A DNA stretch of 64,000 nucleotides, from assembly GCF_027497235.1 (NCBI RefSeq), contig NZ_CP114902.1, positions 5,482,001-5,546,000 on the forward strand, written 5' to 3'. A program made the position numbers and the translations under genes. Source of the DNA: Micromonospora sp. WMMD1128. Lineage in GTDB: Bacteria > Actinomycetota > Actinomycetes > Mycobacteriales > Micromonosporaceae. The notes beneath the pieces were generated by a model that was not told the origin of the DNA, made no database searches, and saw only the letters and a list, made by a program, of their open reading frames with translations. Below are positions 35,742-44,016 of the stretch, piece after piece. Position 1 is the first letter of the stretch. Each line of letters begins with the position of its first letter.

Positions 35742-37770
35742 GGCCGTACCCCAGCAGCAGAAGGCCGAGTCGAAGCGGCTGCCCCCGGCCGGGCGGCGAC
35801 CCGGCGGCGGCCCGCCGCACATGAACATGGGGATGCCGGCCGAGAAGGCGATGCGCTTCGGGCCGTCGGCACGCCGGCTGCTGGGGCGGCTGCGACCGCA
35901 CCGGATCCAGCTCACCGGCGTACTGGCGCTCGCCCTGGCCGGCGTCGGTCTCAGCGTGATCGGGCCGAAGGTGCTCGGCCACGCCACCGACCTGATCTTC
36001 AACGGGGTGATCGGCCGGCAGCTGCCCGCCGGCACCAGCACCGAGGCGGCGGTGGCCGCGGCCCGGGCCGCGGGCAACGGCAACTTCGCCGACATGCTGG
36101 CCCGGATGGACGTGGTGCCCGGCGCCGGGATCGACTTCTCCCGGCTGGGCCGGGTGTTGGCGCTCGCGGTCGCGCTCTACGTCGCCGCCGGCATCCTGAC
36201 CTGGGGGCAGGGTTGGGTGCTCAACGGGGTGGTGCAGCGCACCGTGCTGCGCCTGCGCGCCGACGTGGAGGACAAGCTCAACCGGCTGCCGTTGCCCTAC
36301 TTCGACAAGCAGCCGCGCGGTGAGCTGCTCAGCCGGGTCACGAACGACATCGACAACATCGCGCAGACGCTCCAGCAGACGTTGAGCCAGTTGCTCACCT
36401 CGCTGCTCACGGTCGTCGGCGTACTCGGGATGATGTTCTGGATCTCTCCGCTGCTGGCCCTGGTGGCCCTGGTGGCGATCCCGCTGTCGGTGGTCGTCAC
36501 CGGTCAGATCGCGAAGCGGTCGCAGCGCAAGTTCATCGCCCAGTGGACGCACACCGGCGAGCTGAACGCCCAGATCGAGGAGGCGTACACCGGGCACGAG
36601 CTGGTCAAGGTGTTCGGCCGGCAGAAGGAGGTCGAGGCCGCCTTCCGGACCAAGAACGAGGAGCTGTTCCAGGCGAGCTTCGGCGCCCAGTTCGTCTCCG
36701 GGATCATCATGCCGGCGATGTTCTTCATCGGGAACCTGAGCTACGTGGCGATCGCGGTGGTCGGTGGCCTGCGGGTGGCCTCGGGCGCGATGAGCCTCGG
36801 CGACGTGCAGGCGTTCATCCAGTACTCGCGGCAGTTCACCCAACCGTTGACGCAGGTCGCGTCGATGGCCAACCTGTTGCAGTCCGGGGTGGCCTCGGCC
36901 GAGCGGGTCTTCGACGTGCTCGACGCCGACGAGCAGAGCGTCGACCCGGGCGAGCCGGCCCGGATCGCCGACCCGCACGGCCGGGTCGAGTTCGAACACG
37001 TCTCCTTCCGGTACGACCCGGACCAGCCGCTGATCGACGACCTGTCCCTGGTCGCCGAGCCCGGTCACACGGTGGCCATCGTCGGCCCCACCGGCGCCGG
37101 CAAGACCACCCTGGTCAACCTGGTCATGCGGTTCTACGAGCTGGACGCCGGGCGGATCACCCTGGACGGGGTGGACATCAGCACCATGCGCCGGGACGAC
37201 CTGCGTGGTCGGATCGGCATGGTGCTCCAGGACACCTGGCTCTTCGGCGGCACCATCCGGGACAACATCGCCTACGGGCGGCCGGACGCCACCGAGGAGG
37301 AGATCCTGGCCGCCGCCCGGGCCACCTTCGTGGACCGGTTCGTCCGCAGCCTGCCGGACGGCTACGACACCGTGATCGACGAGGAGGGCAGCAACGTCAG
37401 CGCCGGTGAGAAGCAGCTCATCACCATCGCCCGGGCGTTCCTCGCCGAGCCGTCGCTGCTGATCCTCGACGAGGCGACCAGCTCGGTGGACACCCGCACC
37501 GAGGTGCTGCTCCAGCGCGCCATGGCGGCGCTGCGTTCCGACCGGACCAGCTTCGTCATCGCGCACCGGCTCTCCACCATCCGCGACGCCCACCTGATCC
37601 TGATGATGGAGCGGGGCCGGATCGTCGAGCAGGGCACGCACGACCAGCTCGTCGCCGCCGACGGCGCGTACGCCCGGCTCTACCGGGCGCAGTTCACCGG
37701 CGCGGTGCTCGCCGACGAGGTGCCGGCGCCGGCGGGGATGCGTCCGACCGGCGCGCCGATCGGGAACTGA
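35665..37770 (+). CDS. ABC exporter half-transporter, catalytic-site subunit
   Basis: 701 residues, with about 65 extra basic/Gly-rich residues ([15 protein letters not shown]) before the membrane domain. ATPase: Walker [14 protein letters not shown], Walker [14 protein letters not shown] (Glu present), switch His VIAHRLSTI, but a changed signature [16 protein letters not shown]. So the complete site uses this subunit's Walker motifs with the partner's intact signature, the usual asymmetric heterodimer. Start ATGA overlap with the previous gene; an alternative ATG at 35722 lies in the second copy of the start repeat. Likely multidrug or lipid exporter, under the MarR regulator. Confidence 0.92.
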   Translation: MTERTERSEGREGMPGQHSMTERTERAVPQQQKAESKRLPPAGRRPGGGPPHMNMGMPAEKAMRFGPSARRLLGRLRPHRIQLTGVLALALAGVGLSVIGPKVLGHATDLIFNGVIGRQLPAGTSTEAAVAAARAAGNGNFADMLARMDVVPGAGIDFSRLGRVLALAVALYVAAGILTWGQGWVLNGVVQRTVLRLRADVEDKLNRLPLPYFDKQPRGELLSRVTNDIDNIAQTLQQTLSQLLTSLLTVVGVLGMMFWISPLLALVALVAIPLSVVVTGQIAKRSQRKFIAQWTHTGELNAQIEEAYTGHELVKVFGRQKEVEAAFRTKNEELFQASFGAQFVSGIIMPAMFFIGNLSYVAIAVVGGLRVASGAMSLGDVQAFIQYSRQFTQPLTQVASMANLLQSGVASAERVFDVLDADEQSVDPGEPARIADPHGRVEFEHVSFRYDPDQPLIDDLSLVAEPGHTVAIVGPTGAGKTTLVNLVMRFYELDAGRITLDGVDISTMRRDDLRGRIGMVLQDTWLFGGTIRDNIAYGRPDATEEEILAAARATFVDRFVRSLPDGYDTVIDEEGSNVSAGEKQLITIARAFLAEPSLLILDEATSSVDTRTEVLLQRAMAALRSDRTSFVIAHRLSTIRDAHLILMMERGRIVEQGTHDQLVAADGAYARLYRAQFTGAVLADEVPAPAGMRPTGAPIGN

Positions 37771-37840
37771 CGTGGACCCCGCGACAGCCTCGACACCGGG
37801 TCCCGCCCGGGTGACGGTCCGTCACCCGGGCGGGACCGGG

Positions 37841-39058
37841 TCAGGCCGGTGGGAGCAGGTCGGCCGAGCGGCTGGCGACCACGGCCCCGACGAGGCCCCA
37901 CGCGGCGTCCGCGGCCATCGGCGCGAGCCGACGCCCGTCGCGCAGGCGCAGCGAGATCGCGCCGTCGGCCGCCTCCCGGGCCCCGACCACCCCGACGTAC
38001 GGGACCCGGCGCCGGGCCGCGTCCCGGATGCGGGCGCCGAGCGAGCCGCCGGAGTCGACCTCGACCCGCAGCCCGACCGCCTCCGCCTCCGCACCCAGCC
38101 GCCGGGCGACGTCGGCCTGCGCGTCGTCGACCGGGAGCAGGAGCACCTGCACCGGGGCGTACCACGCGGGGAAGGCGCCCTCGTGCACCTCGATCAGGTA
38201 CGCGAACAGCCGCTCCATGCTGCCGACCAGGCTCCGGTGCACCATCACCGGCCGTTTCCGGCGGCCGTCCGAGTCGGTGTACGACAGGTCGAACCGCTCG
38301 GGCTTGTCGAAGTCGAGCTGCACGGTGGAGATCGTCGACTCCCGGCCGGCGGCGTCCACGATCTGCACGTCGATCTTCGGGCCGTAGAACGCGGCCTCGC
38401 CGGGCGCCTCGACGGCGTCCACCCCGTCGAGCGCGGCGCGGAGCAGGTCCTCGGCCCGCGCCCAGCCGGCGTCGTCGCCGACGTACCGTTGCCCAGGCCC
38501 GCGCACGGACAGCCGGAGCCCGGCCGGCCGGACGCCGAGCGCGGCGTGCGCCTCGCCGATCAGCCGCAGGATCTCCCGGACCTCGTCGCCGACCTGCTCC
38601 AGCGCGCAGAAGTTGTGCGCGTCGTTGAGCGAGATGGCGCGAACCCGGGACAGGCCGCCGAGCACCCCGGAGCGTTCCGCCCGGTACATTCCGCCCAGCT
38701 CGGCGATCCGCAGCGGCAACTCGCGGTAGGACCGGCCACGCGCGGCGAACACAAGCGCGTGGTGTGGGCAGAGCGCCGGCCGGAGCACGAACTCGTCGTC
38801 GGCGCTCAACCGCATCGGCGGGAACATGTCGTCGGCGAAGTAGCCGAGATGCCCGGACCGCTCGAACAGCTCCCGTTTGCCGAGCGGCGGCGAGTAGACG
38901 TGCCGGTAGCCGGCCCGGCGCTCCAGCTCCCGGACGTACTCCTCGACGGCGTGCCGGGCGGCGGCGCCGGCCGGCAGCCAGATCGGCAGGCCGGCGCCCG
39001 CGAGCGGATCGGAGACGAACAGCTCCAGGTCCCGGCCGAGCCTACGGTGGTCGATCAT
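37841..39058 (-). CDS. thrS: Threonyl-tRNA synthetase without TGS/editing domains
   Basis: 405 residues: catalytic core plus anticodon-binding domain only, whereas the standard enzyme is about 640 with N-terminal TGS and editing domains. Core motifs: SGHLGYFADDMF, zinc Cys in RPALCPHHALVF, YRELPLRIAELGGMYRAERSG (motif 2), zinc His in SLNDAHNFCAL and VMVHRSLVGSMERLFAYL (third ligand His plus motif 3). The C-terminal domain reads VQVLLLPVDDAQADVARRL to GAREAADGAISLRLRDG. The gene has a Thr-rich leader peptide and hairpin upstream. A full-length thrS is expected elsewhere; this copy may serve stress, regulation or inhibitor resistance (inference). Confidence 0.88.
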   Translation of the reverse strand: MIDHRRLGRDLELFVSDPLAGAGLPIWLPAGAAARHAVEEYVRELERRAGYRHVYSPPLGKRELFERSGHLGYFADDMFPPMRLSADDEFVLRPALCPHHALVFAARGRSYRELPLRIAELGGMYRAERSGVLGGLSRVRAISLNDAHNFCALEQVGDEVREILRLIGEAHAALGVRPAGLRLSVRGPGQRYVGDDAGWARAEDLLRAALDGVDAVEAPGEAAFYGPKIDVQIVDAAGRESTISTVQLDFDKPERFDLSYTDSDGRRKRPVMVHRSLVGSMERLFAYLIEVHEGAFPAWYAPVQVLLLPVDDAQADVARRLGAEAEAVGLRVEVDSGGSLGARIRDAARRRVPYVGVVGAREAADGAISLRLRDGRRLAPMAADAAWGLVGAVVASRSADLLPPA

Positions 39059-39110
39059 GTCGCTCTCCTTGATCGGGTACGACCCGGAGGCGAGCGGTGC
39101 CGGAACGCCG

Positions 39111-39143
39111 CGAGGCCCCGGAGCGGATCGCCCCGGGGCCTCG
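39111..39143 (-). terminator. Attenuator-like hairpin in the thrS leader
   Basis: 11-bp perfect stem (CGAGGCCCCGG at 39111-39121 and complement at 39133-39143) between the leader peptide stop and the thrS start. No U-tract. It lies 12 bases after the leader stop codon, the expected place for a transcription attenuator. Confidence 0.6.
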
Positions 39144-39155
39144 TCGACGGAAACG

Positions 39156-39209
39156 TCAGTGCGGCGCGCCGGGAACACCCGGCGTCGTGGTCCTCTCCGC
39201 GCTGCGCAT
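39156..39209 (-). CDS. thrS leader peptide with three consecutive Thr codons
   Basis: A 17-residue open frame, MRSAERTTTPGVPGAPH, ATG at 39209 and TGA at 39158-39156. The ACC ACG ACG run followed by a short hairpin (GCCGGG/CCCGGC, 39167-39184) and then the 11-bp hairpin upstream of a threonyl-tRNA synthetase matches the logic of ribosome-mediated attenuation. No strong ribosome-binding site is visible and the alternative antiterminator pairing was not resolved by eye. Confidence 0.5.
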   Translation of the reverse strand: MRSAERTTTPGVPGAPH

Positions 39210-39216
39210 GCGGTGA

Positions 39217-39240
39217 CGGTACGGCCGGCCGGCCGTACCG
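39217..39240 (-). terminator. 24-bp perfect palindrome after the excalibur gene
   Basis: CGGTACGGCCGG followed by its exact complement CCGGCCGTACCG. It is 26 bp after the excalibur stop and 8 bp before the thrS leader peptide, so it may be the excalibur terminator or part of the thrS leader. Confidence 0.55.
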
Positions 39241-39265
39241 CGCGACCGCATTTCCGGCCGGCGGG

Positions 39266-39544
39266 TCAGCGCTTCTCGCAGGCGACGCCGTCCTTGTCCC
39301 GGTCGTGCTTGGTGTTCTTCGCGTAGACCGCGTTCGACACCGTGAAGTTGGTGACCGGCTTGGTGCTGCCGCGCACCTTGTCCTTCGCGCCCTTCTTGCC
39401 GACGCCGTGCTTGTAGGTCTTGTTGAGCTCGGTGCAGTTCTTGTATGTCTTCGCCGCCGCCTCCGCCGGGCCGACCGCGACGGCCACGCCGCCGCCGATC
39501 GTCAGGGTCAGGGCGAGCACACCCCGGAGCAGGGTGGAAACCAT
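39266..39544 (-). CDS. Secreted excalibur calcium-binding domain protein
   Basis: 92 residues: signal peptide (LLRGVLALTLTIGGGVAVAVG, cleavage after AEA) and one excalibur domain, YKNCTELNKTYKHGVGK through HDRDKDGVACEKR, with the two conserved Cys and the DxDxDG calcium loop. Such proteins are exported and often accompany surface or nuclease proteins. Start ATG at 39544. Downstream on the same strand lies the thrS leader. Confidence 0.88.
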   Translation of the reverse strand: MVSTLLRGVLALTLTIGGGVAVAVGPAEAAAKTYKNCTELNKTYKHGVGKKGAKDKVRGSTKPVTNFTVSNAVYAKNTKHDRDKDGVACEKR

Positions 39545-39794
39545 GGAGCCTCCTGTGCGCGAATGCTGCTAGGGCCCAAGATCGTATCTGGGATGCGCAT
39601 CCGGGGAGGCTTGCTGTCGCAGGCCCGACAGCGGAGAGTGGGTGCGGGTCGCCGGCACGGGACCTGCCGGCGACCCGCGGCGGCCCGGTCGTCGGGAACG
39701 GGGGACCCGACGGCGCCGGTGCCGCGTCCCGCCAACGGTACGCCGGTGCGCACGGATCCGCCGCCCCGCTCCGCGTCCGGCCCACTCCGGCGGG

Positions 39795-40628
39795 GTGGCG
39801 GCCGTGGCTGAGCTCATCGCCCACGTCACGTCGCCCGCGTGGGCGTACGCGCTGCTGCTGGCCCTGCTGGTGGCGGACGCCTTCGTCCCGGTGGTGCCGA
39901 CCCAGGTCATCATGATCACCAGCGGCGCGCTCACCGTCTACGGCGGGCTCAGCCTGCCGGTCACCATCGCGGTCGGCGCGGCCGGCGTCTTCGTCGGCGA
40001 TCTGGCCTGCTATCTGCTCGGCCGCACCACGCCGACCCGCAAGGCGACCGGGCATGCCACTCCGGGTCGGGCCCGGCGTGCGGTCGCCAAGGCCACCCGC
40101 CGGCTGCGCGAGCCCGGGCCGCTGGTGATCCTGCTCTGCCGGTTCGTGCCCGGTGGCCGGATGGCGGCCTGCTTCTCCGCCGGCCGCAGCCGCTACCCGT
40201 ACCGGCTGTTCCTGAGCTACGAGGCGGTGGCGGCGGTCGGCTGGGCCGGTTATGGCGCGCTCGTCGGCCACCTGGGCGGCACGGCGCTCACCGGGTCGGG
40301 GTGGCGGTTGCTGCTGATCGCCGGCGTGGCCGCGGGCGGGTTCGCGGCGGCGGGCTGGGCGATGACCTGGATCGGCACCCGCCAGGCCCAGTCGGCCGCA
40401 CCGACGCCACGACCACGTGACGACAGCGAAGGAGAACCGATCATGAACAGTGGAACCAACTGGCGCGACGTCGGGGCGAAGGCCCAGCGGCTCGATCCCA
40501 CCTGGAACGATCCCGAGCGGGTGGCCCGACGCCGGCAACTCCGGAAGCAGATGCTGGCGGCGGTGGACGGCGCGCGGCCCGGCCCGGCCGGCGAGGAGTC
40601 GGACCGGGCCGAGACTCCGGTCGACTGA
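39795..40628 (+). CDS. DedA family membrane protein with antitoxin-like C-terminal extension
   Basis: DedA/SNARE-associated proteins handle undecaprenyl-phosphate and phospholipid flipping. Residues 1 to about 200 show the family: WAYALLLALLVADAFVPVVPTQ, GGLSLPVTIAVGAAGVFVGDLACYLLGR, VILLCRFVPGGRMAACFSAGR (conserved Arg-Phe-x-Pro-Gly) and YRLFLSYEAVAAVGWAGYG. From about residue 217 the same frame runs into NWRDVGAKAQRLDPTWND, a copy of the antitoxin N-terminus at 40899, with its own AAGGAG and ATG at 40443. DedA may thus have lost its stop, or the frame is shared by chance. GTG start at 39795 or 39804. Confidence 0.8.
   Translation: MAAVAELIAHVTSPAWAYALLLALLVADAFVPVVPTQVIMITSGALTVYGGLSLPVTIAVGAAGVFVGDLACYLLGRTTPTRKATGHATPGRARRAVAKATRRLREPGPLVILLCRFVPGGRMAACFSAGRSRYPYRLFLSYEAVAAVGWAGYGALVGHLGGTALTGSGWRLLLIAGVAAGGFAAAGWAMTWIGTRQAQSAAPTPRPRDDSEGEPIMNSGTNWRDVGAKAQRLDPTWNDPERVARRRQLRKQMLAAVDGARPGPAGEESDRAETPVD
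40443..40628 (+). pseudogene. Remnant of a duplicated antitoxin gene (N-terminal part)
   Basis: From an ATG preceded by GAAGGAG, the 61-residue frame matches the antitoxin at 40899 over the first 45 residues (NWRDVGAKAQRLDPTWNDPE against NWRDVKAKVREVDPSWDDSD, then RVARR.. and QMLA..V.GA), at both protein and DNA level including the ribosome-binding site. It lacks the helix-turn-helix. It lies in frame with dedA. Confidence 0.6.
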
Positions 40629-40675
40629 GGTTCGCGGAATTTCGGAGGACATCGGAGAGGCGCAAACCACATCGC

Positions 40676-40693
40676 ATAAGGTTTACTTATATT
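40676..40693 (+). promoter_or_regulatory. Toxin-antitoxin promoter/operator
   Basis: ATAAG-GTTTA-CTTAT inverted repeat (40676-40690) overlaps TATATT (40688-40693), which ends 6 bases before the GTG at 40700. This fits an autoregulated leaderless promoter of a HigBA-type operon. Confidence 0.5.
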
Positions 40694-40699
40694 TGTCAG

Positions 40700-40876
40700 G
40701 TGTGGGAGATCAGACTGCATCCTGAGGTCGAAGCCTGGTTCCTCGACCTGTGCATAGGCGATCCGCGCACGGCCGAACTCGTCGAAGAGGCGCTCGACCT
40801 ACTGGCAAAGCACGGCCCGGCCCTTGGCCGGCCGTTGGTCGATCGACTGAAGGGCAGCGCCTATCACCACACTTGA
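40700..40876 (+). pseudogene. Truncated RelE/HigB-type toxin
   Basis: GTG to TGA gives 58 residues: VWEIRLHPEVEAWFLDLCIG, TAELVEEALDLLAKHGPALG, RPLVDRLKGSAYHHT. This is the N-terminal half of the phage-derived Gp49/HigB toxin family (family length about 110-120), whose sequence normally continues after YHHM/YHH with the catalytic C-terminal strands. The frame stops there, and the antitoxin starts 22 bp later, so the toxin is probably inactive. Too short for the usual ORF cutoff. Confidence 0.7.
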
Positions 40877-40898
40877 TCAGCTCGAAGGAAGACCGGAC

Positions 40899-41231
40899 AT
40901 GACCGATTGGGCGAACTGGCGCGACGTCAAGGCGAAGGTTCGGGAGGTCGACCCCTCCTGGGACGACTCCGATCGGGTGGCCCGACGCGGCCGGCTCAGG
41001 GAACAGATGCTGGCCTCGGTCAGCGGCGCGCAGTTGGCGGAGATCCGTAAGCAGTTGGGCATGACGCAGGCTCAGTTGGCGGAAGCGGCGGGCCTGTCCC
41101 AGGCCCGGATCAGCCAGATCGAGCGCGGAGAGAGCGTCAACCTGGAGATACTGCGCGCCTACGTGACCGGGCTGGGTGGCCATCTCGATGTCGTCGCCCG
41201 GATCGGAAACATCCGGCTCGACGTGGCCTGA
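40899..41231 (+). CDS. HigA-type antitoxin, XRE helix-turn-helix
   Basis: 110 residues. N-terminal WANWRDVKAKVREVDPSWDD region, then the HTH LAEIRKQLGMTQAQLAEAAG, LSQARISQIERGESVNLEIL and a C-terminal VTGLGGHLDVVARIGN. GAAGGAAG precedes the ATG. In active modules the protein binds the toxin and represses the shared promoter; here the toxin is truncated, so it is an orphan antitoxin that could still regulate (including by binding full-length homologues' operators). Confidence 0.85.
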   Translation: MTDWANWRDVKAKVREVDPSWDDSDRVARRGRLREQMLASVSGAQLAEIRKQLGMTQAQLAEAAGLSQARISQIERGESVNLEILRAYVTGLGGHLDVVARIGNIRLDVA

Positions 41232-41330
41232 CGCGCGTTCCACCGCCGCCCCGGTAGGGGTTGACCCGGGGATCGAAGTGGGTGACCGCCCCGGATCCGT
41301 CTCGGGCGGTTCCGGCGACAGGCTGGACCC

Positions 41331-41915
41331 ATGCGTTCGGCCCGGAGCAGCGGCCTGCTGGCCCTCGGCGGGATCGCCCTGGCGGCGGTGCTCGCCGTGA
41401 TCGGTCACGTCGAGGTCAACGACGACCTGAGTCCCCTGTCGCTGACCGTCAGCGACTTCGCCGTCTCCGACCGGGGCGGCGTCATCGACACCGCGATGGC
41501 GGTCCTGGCGGCGGCCACCGTCGTACTCCTGCCGGCCCTGCGCCGCAGCGGCGCGGACCGGGCCTCCCTCACGCTGCTGGCGGCCTGGTCGGGCGGGCTG
41601 CTGGCCGCCGCGGTGGTGCCCACGAACGCCCCGGGCTCGCCCATGGACACCGCGGCCTACGTGCACCGGTACGCCTCGGTGCTGTCGTTCCTGGCCCTGC
41701 CGGTCGCCGGCTGGCTGCTCGCCCGCCGACCCGGCGGCCCGCCCGCCCGGTGGCTGCGCGCCCTGACCCTGACCAGCCTGCTGCTGGCCGCCGCGATGAT
41801 CTGGTGCGCCTACCCCGGTGACCGCGCCCTGATCGGCCTGGCCGAGCGCCTCCTCATCGTCACCGAGACCGCGCTCCTGACCACCGTCGCCCTCCACCTG
41901 GGTCGAGGGCCGCGC
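41331..41915 (+). CDS. DUF998-like polytopic membrane protein, no own stop codon
   Basis: The first 195 codons encode about six hydrophobic helices: SSGLLALGGIALAAVLAVIG, IDTAMAVLAAATVVLLPAL, LTLLAAWSGGLLAAAVVP, VLSFLALPVAGWLLA, ALTLTSLLLAAAMIWCAYP, RLLIVTETALLTTVALHL, as in DUF998 proteins of about 200 residues. There is no stop codon at the expected end; the frame stays open to 43322, antisense to the whole lpdA gene. The coordinates given cover only the part with protein-like character. ATG at 41331. Confidence 0.6.
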
Positions 41916-43319
41916 TCACTCCAACTCGTGCAGCATGAGCTGGCGGGCGGCCTCGGTGATGGACCCGGACAGGCTCGGGTAGATCGTGATGGTCTGGGCC
42001 AGCTCGTTGACGGTGAGGTTGTTCTCCACCGCCATGGTGATCGGCAGGATCAGCTCGCTGGCCTTCGGCGCCACCACCACGCCGCCGATCACCTGGCCGC
42101 TGGCCGGCCGGCAGAACAGCTTGACGAAGCCGTCGGCCAGGTCATCCATCTTCGCCCGGGCGTTGCCGGACAGCGGCAGCATGACCTGGCGGGCCGGGGT
42201 CTTCCCGGCGGCCACCTCGTCCTGCGACACGCCGACCGTGGCCAGCTCCGGGTCGGTGAAGACGTTCGCCGCGACGGTACGCAGGCGCAGCGGCCGGACC
42301 GCTTCGCCGAGCGCGTGCCACATCGCGATCCGGCCCTGCATGGCGGCGACGCTCGCCAGCGGCAGCACGCCGGTGCAGTCGCCGGCGGCGTAGATGCCCG
42401 GCACGTTGGTCCGGGAGACCCGGTCGACCGTGACGTAACCGCCCCGGGCCAGCTCGACGCCGTATTCGGCCAGGCCCAGGTCGGCGGTGTTCGGGATCGA
42501 GCCGACCGCGATCAGCGCGTGCGAGCCGGCGACCTGGCGGCCGTCGGAGAGCACCACCTCCACGCCGTCGCCGACCCGGCGGACGGCCTCGGCGCGGGAG
42601 TTGTTGAGGATGCTCATGCCCCTGTTGCGGAACACCCGCTCGATAGCCATCGCGGCGTCGGCGTCCTCGTGCGGCATCACCCGGTCCCGGCTGGAGACCA
42701 GCGTGACCTTGACGCCCATGGCCAGGTAGGCGCTCGCGAACTCGGCGCCGGTGACGCCGGAGCCGACCACGATCAGGTGCTCGGGCAGCTCGGGCAGGTC
42801 GTAGACCTGCCGCCAGGTCAGGATGCGCTCGCCGTCGGGCAGCGCGGTGGGGAGCTGGCGCGGGGTCGCGCCGGTGGCGACGAGCACGGTGGAGGCGCCG
42901 ATCGGGTACGCGGGCGAGCCGTCGGCCGGGGTGACGATCACCTGGTGGGTGTGACCGAGCGTGTCCTCACCCAGCCGCGCGGTGCCGGCGACGAACTCCA
43001 CCCCGGCCTTGACCAGCTTGGTGTGGATGTCGGCGGACTGGGCCAGGGCGAGCCGTTTGACCCGCTCGTGCACCGCCACGGCGTCGACCGTGACCGCCTC
43101 CAGGCCGTCGGAGTGCACCCCGAACTCCTCGGTGTCCCGATAGTTGGTGACCACCTCCGAGCTGGCGATGAACGTCTTCGAAGGCACGCAGTCGGAGAGC
43201 ACGCAGGCGCCGCCCGCGCCCTCCGCCTCGACCACTGTGACATCGGCGTCCAGTTGGGCGGCGACGAGCGCCGCCTCGTACCCGGCCGGCCCGCCGCCGA
43301 TGATCACGATCTGGCTCAC
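41916..43319 (-). CDS. lpdA: NAD(P)H-quinone dehydrogenase, LpdA type
   Basis: Flavoprotein disulfide reductase family, 467 residues. FAD site IVIIGGGPAGYEAALVAAQL, redox region GGACVLSDCVPSKTF, NAD(P) site LIVVGSGVTGAEFASAYLAMG, second FAD motif GIYAAGDCTGVLPLASVAAMQGR, C-terminal interface ITEAARQLMLHELE. The characterised mycobacterial LpdA reduces quinones, not lipoamide, and lacks one Cys; here both Cys of a C-x4-C pair are present, so disulfide reduction is possible. Convergent with the DUF998-like gene with no gap. Confidence 0.88.
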   Translation of the reverse strand: MSQIVIIGGGPAGYEAALVAAQLDADVTVVEAEGAGGACVLSDCVPSKTFIASSEVVTNYRDTEEFGVHSDGLEAVTVDAVAVHERVKRLALAQSADIHTKLVKAGVEFVAGTARLGEDTLGHTHQVIVTPADGSPAYPIGASTVLVATGATPRQLPTALPDGERILTWRQVYDLPELPEHLIVVGSGVTGAEFASAYLAMGVKVTLVSSRDRVMPHEDADAAMAIERVFRNRGMSILNNSRAEAVRRVGDGVEVVLSDGRQVAGSHALIAVGSIPNTADLGLAEYGVELARGGYVTVDRVSRTNVPGIYAAGDCTGVLPLASVAAMQGRIAMWHALGEAVRPLRLRTVAANVFTDPELATVGVSQDEVAAGKTPARQVMLPLSGNARAKMDDLADGFVKLFCRPASGQVIGGVVVAPKASELILPITMAVENNLTVNELAQTITIYPSLSGSITEAARQLMLHELE

Positions 43320-43332
43320 TGAGCCGTCCTTC

Positions 43333-43378
43333 CGTTCGCGACTGCGGGGCTCCGCTTCGCTGCGCTCCTCGCGCTCAC
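43333..43378. repeat. GAGCGCAGCGAAGCGGAG-type short repeat upstream of lpdA
   Basis: On the minus strand the sequence GCGAGGAGCGCAGCGAAGCG followed by GAGCCCCGCAGTCGCGAAC lies just before the lpdA start. A shorter relative (GAGCGCAGCGAGG) is at 35680-35692. I recall similar strings as dispersed short repeats in actinomycete genomes, but cannot verify this here. Confidence 0.4.
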
Positions 43379-43485
43379 CACAGCCATCCTCTCGTCCGTC
43401 TTCACAGTGACTTTCTTCTCCCCGTCGCGTCCGACACGCACCGTCGTATTCTCCCCCACCGGCAGACCGGGCTATCGTCGTCGCC

Positions 43486-43941
43486 GTGCGTCTCTACGCC
43501 GCTTACGGCTCAAACCTGGATCCCGCTCGCATGCGCGCCTACTGCCCGCATTCGCCGATGGTGGGCACCGGCTGGTTGGAGGGGTGGCGGCTGACCTTCG
43601 CGGGCGAGGACGTCATCGGGTGGGAGGGCTCGGTGAGCACCGTGGTCGAGGCCCCGGGTGAGCGGGTCTTCGTGGCGCTCTACGACATCCACCCGTACGA
43701 CGCCGCCCAGCTCGACGAGCTGGAGGGCGTGACCGCCGGGACCTACCGCAAGCTGACCGTCCGCGTCTCGACGCTGGACGGGGACGTGACGGCCTGGGTC
43801 TACGTCTTCGACGGGTACGAGGGCGGCCTGCCGACGTCGTGGTACCTGTCGGAGATCGCGAACGCGGCGGAGAAGGCGGGCGCGCCCGACGACTACGTCA
43901 CCGAGCTGCGGTCCCGTCCGACCGGCACGGCGTCCGCCTAG
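43486..43941 (+). CDS. Gamma-glutamylcyclotransferase family protein
   Basis: 151 residues of the GGCT/AIG2 fold: start MRLYAAYGSNLDPARMRAYC (the YGSN substrate-binding loop), GTGWLEGWRLTFAGED, VFVALYDIHPYDAAQLDELEGVTAGTYRK (conserved catalytic-region Glu) and VTAWVYVFDGYEGGLPTSWYL. It would cleave gamma-glutamyl amides to 5-oxoproline, or act on related amides. GTG start. Independent of the second GGCT-like gene at 50880. Confidence 0.9.
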   Translation: MRLYAAYGSNLDPARMRAYCPHSPMVGTGWLEGWRLTFAGEDVIGWEGSVSTVVEAPGERVFVALYDIHPYDAAQLDELEGVTAGTYRKLTVRVSTLDGDVTAWVYVFDGYEGGLPTSWYLSEIANAAEKAGAPDDYVTELRSRPTGTASA

Positions 43942-44016
43942 CGCGTCTCCCACCCCGACAGTGTGCGCCGGTCGGCCGCCCACCCGCTCGGCGACCCCCG
44001 GCCCGGGGGTACCGGG

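Noticed and set aside
39156..40670. 504-aa minus-strand ORF over dedA and excalibur
   Set aside because: Antisense or out-of-frame shadow; only its last 17 codons are of interest as the thrS leader peptide.
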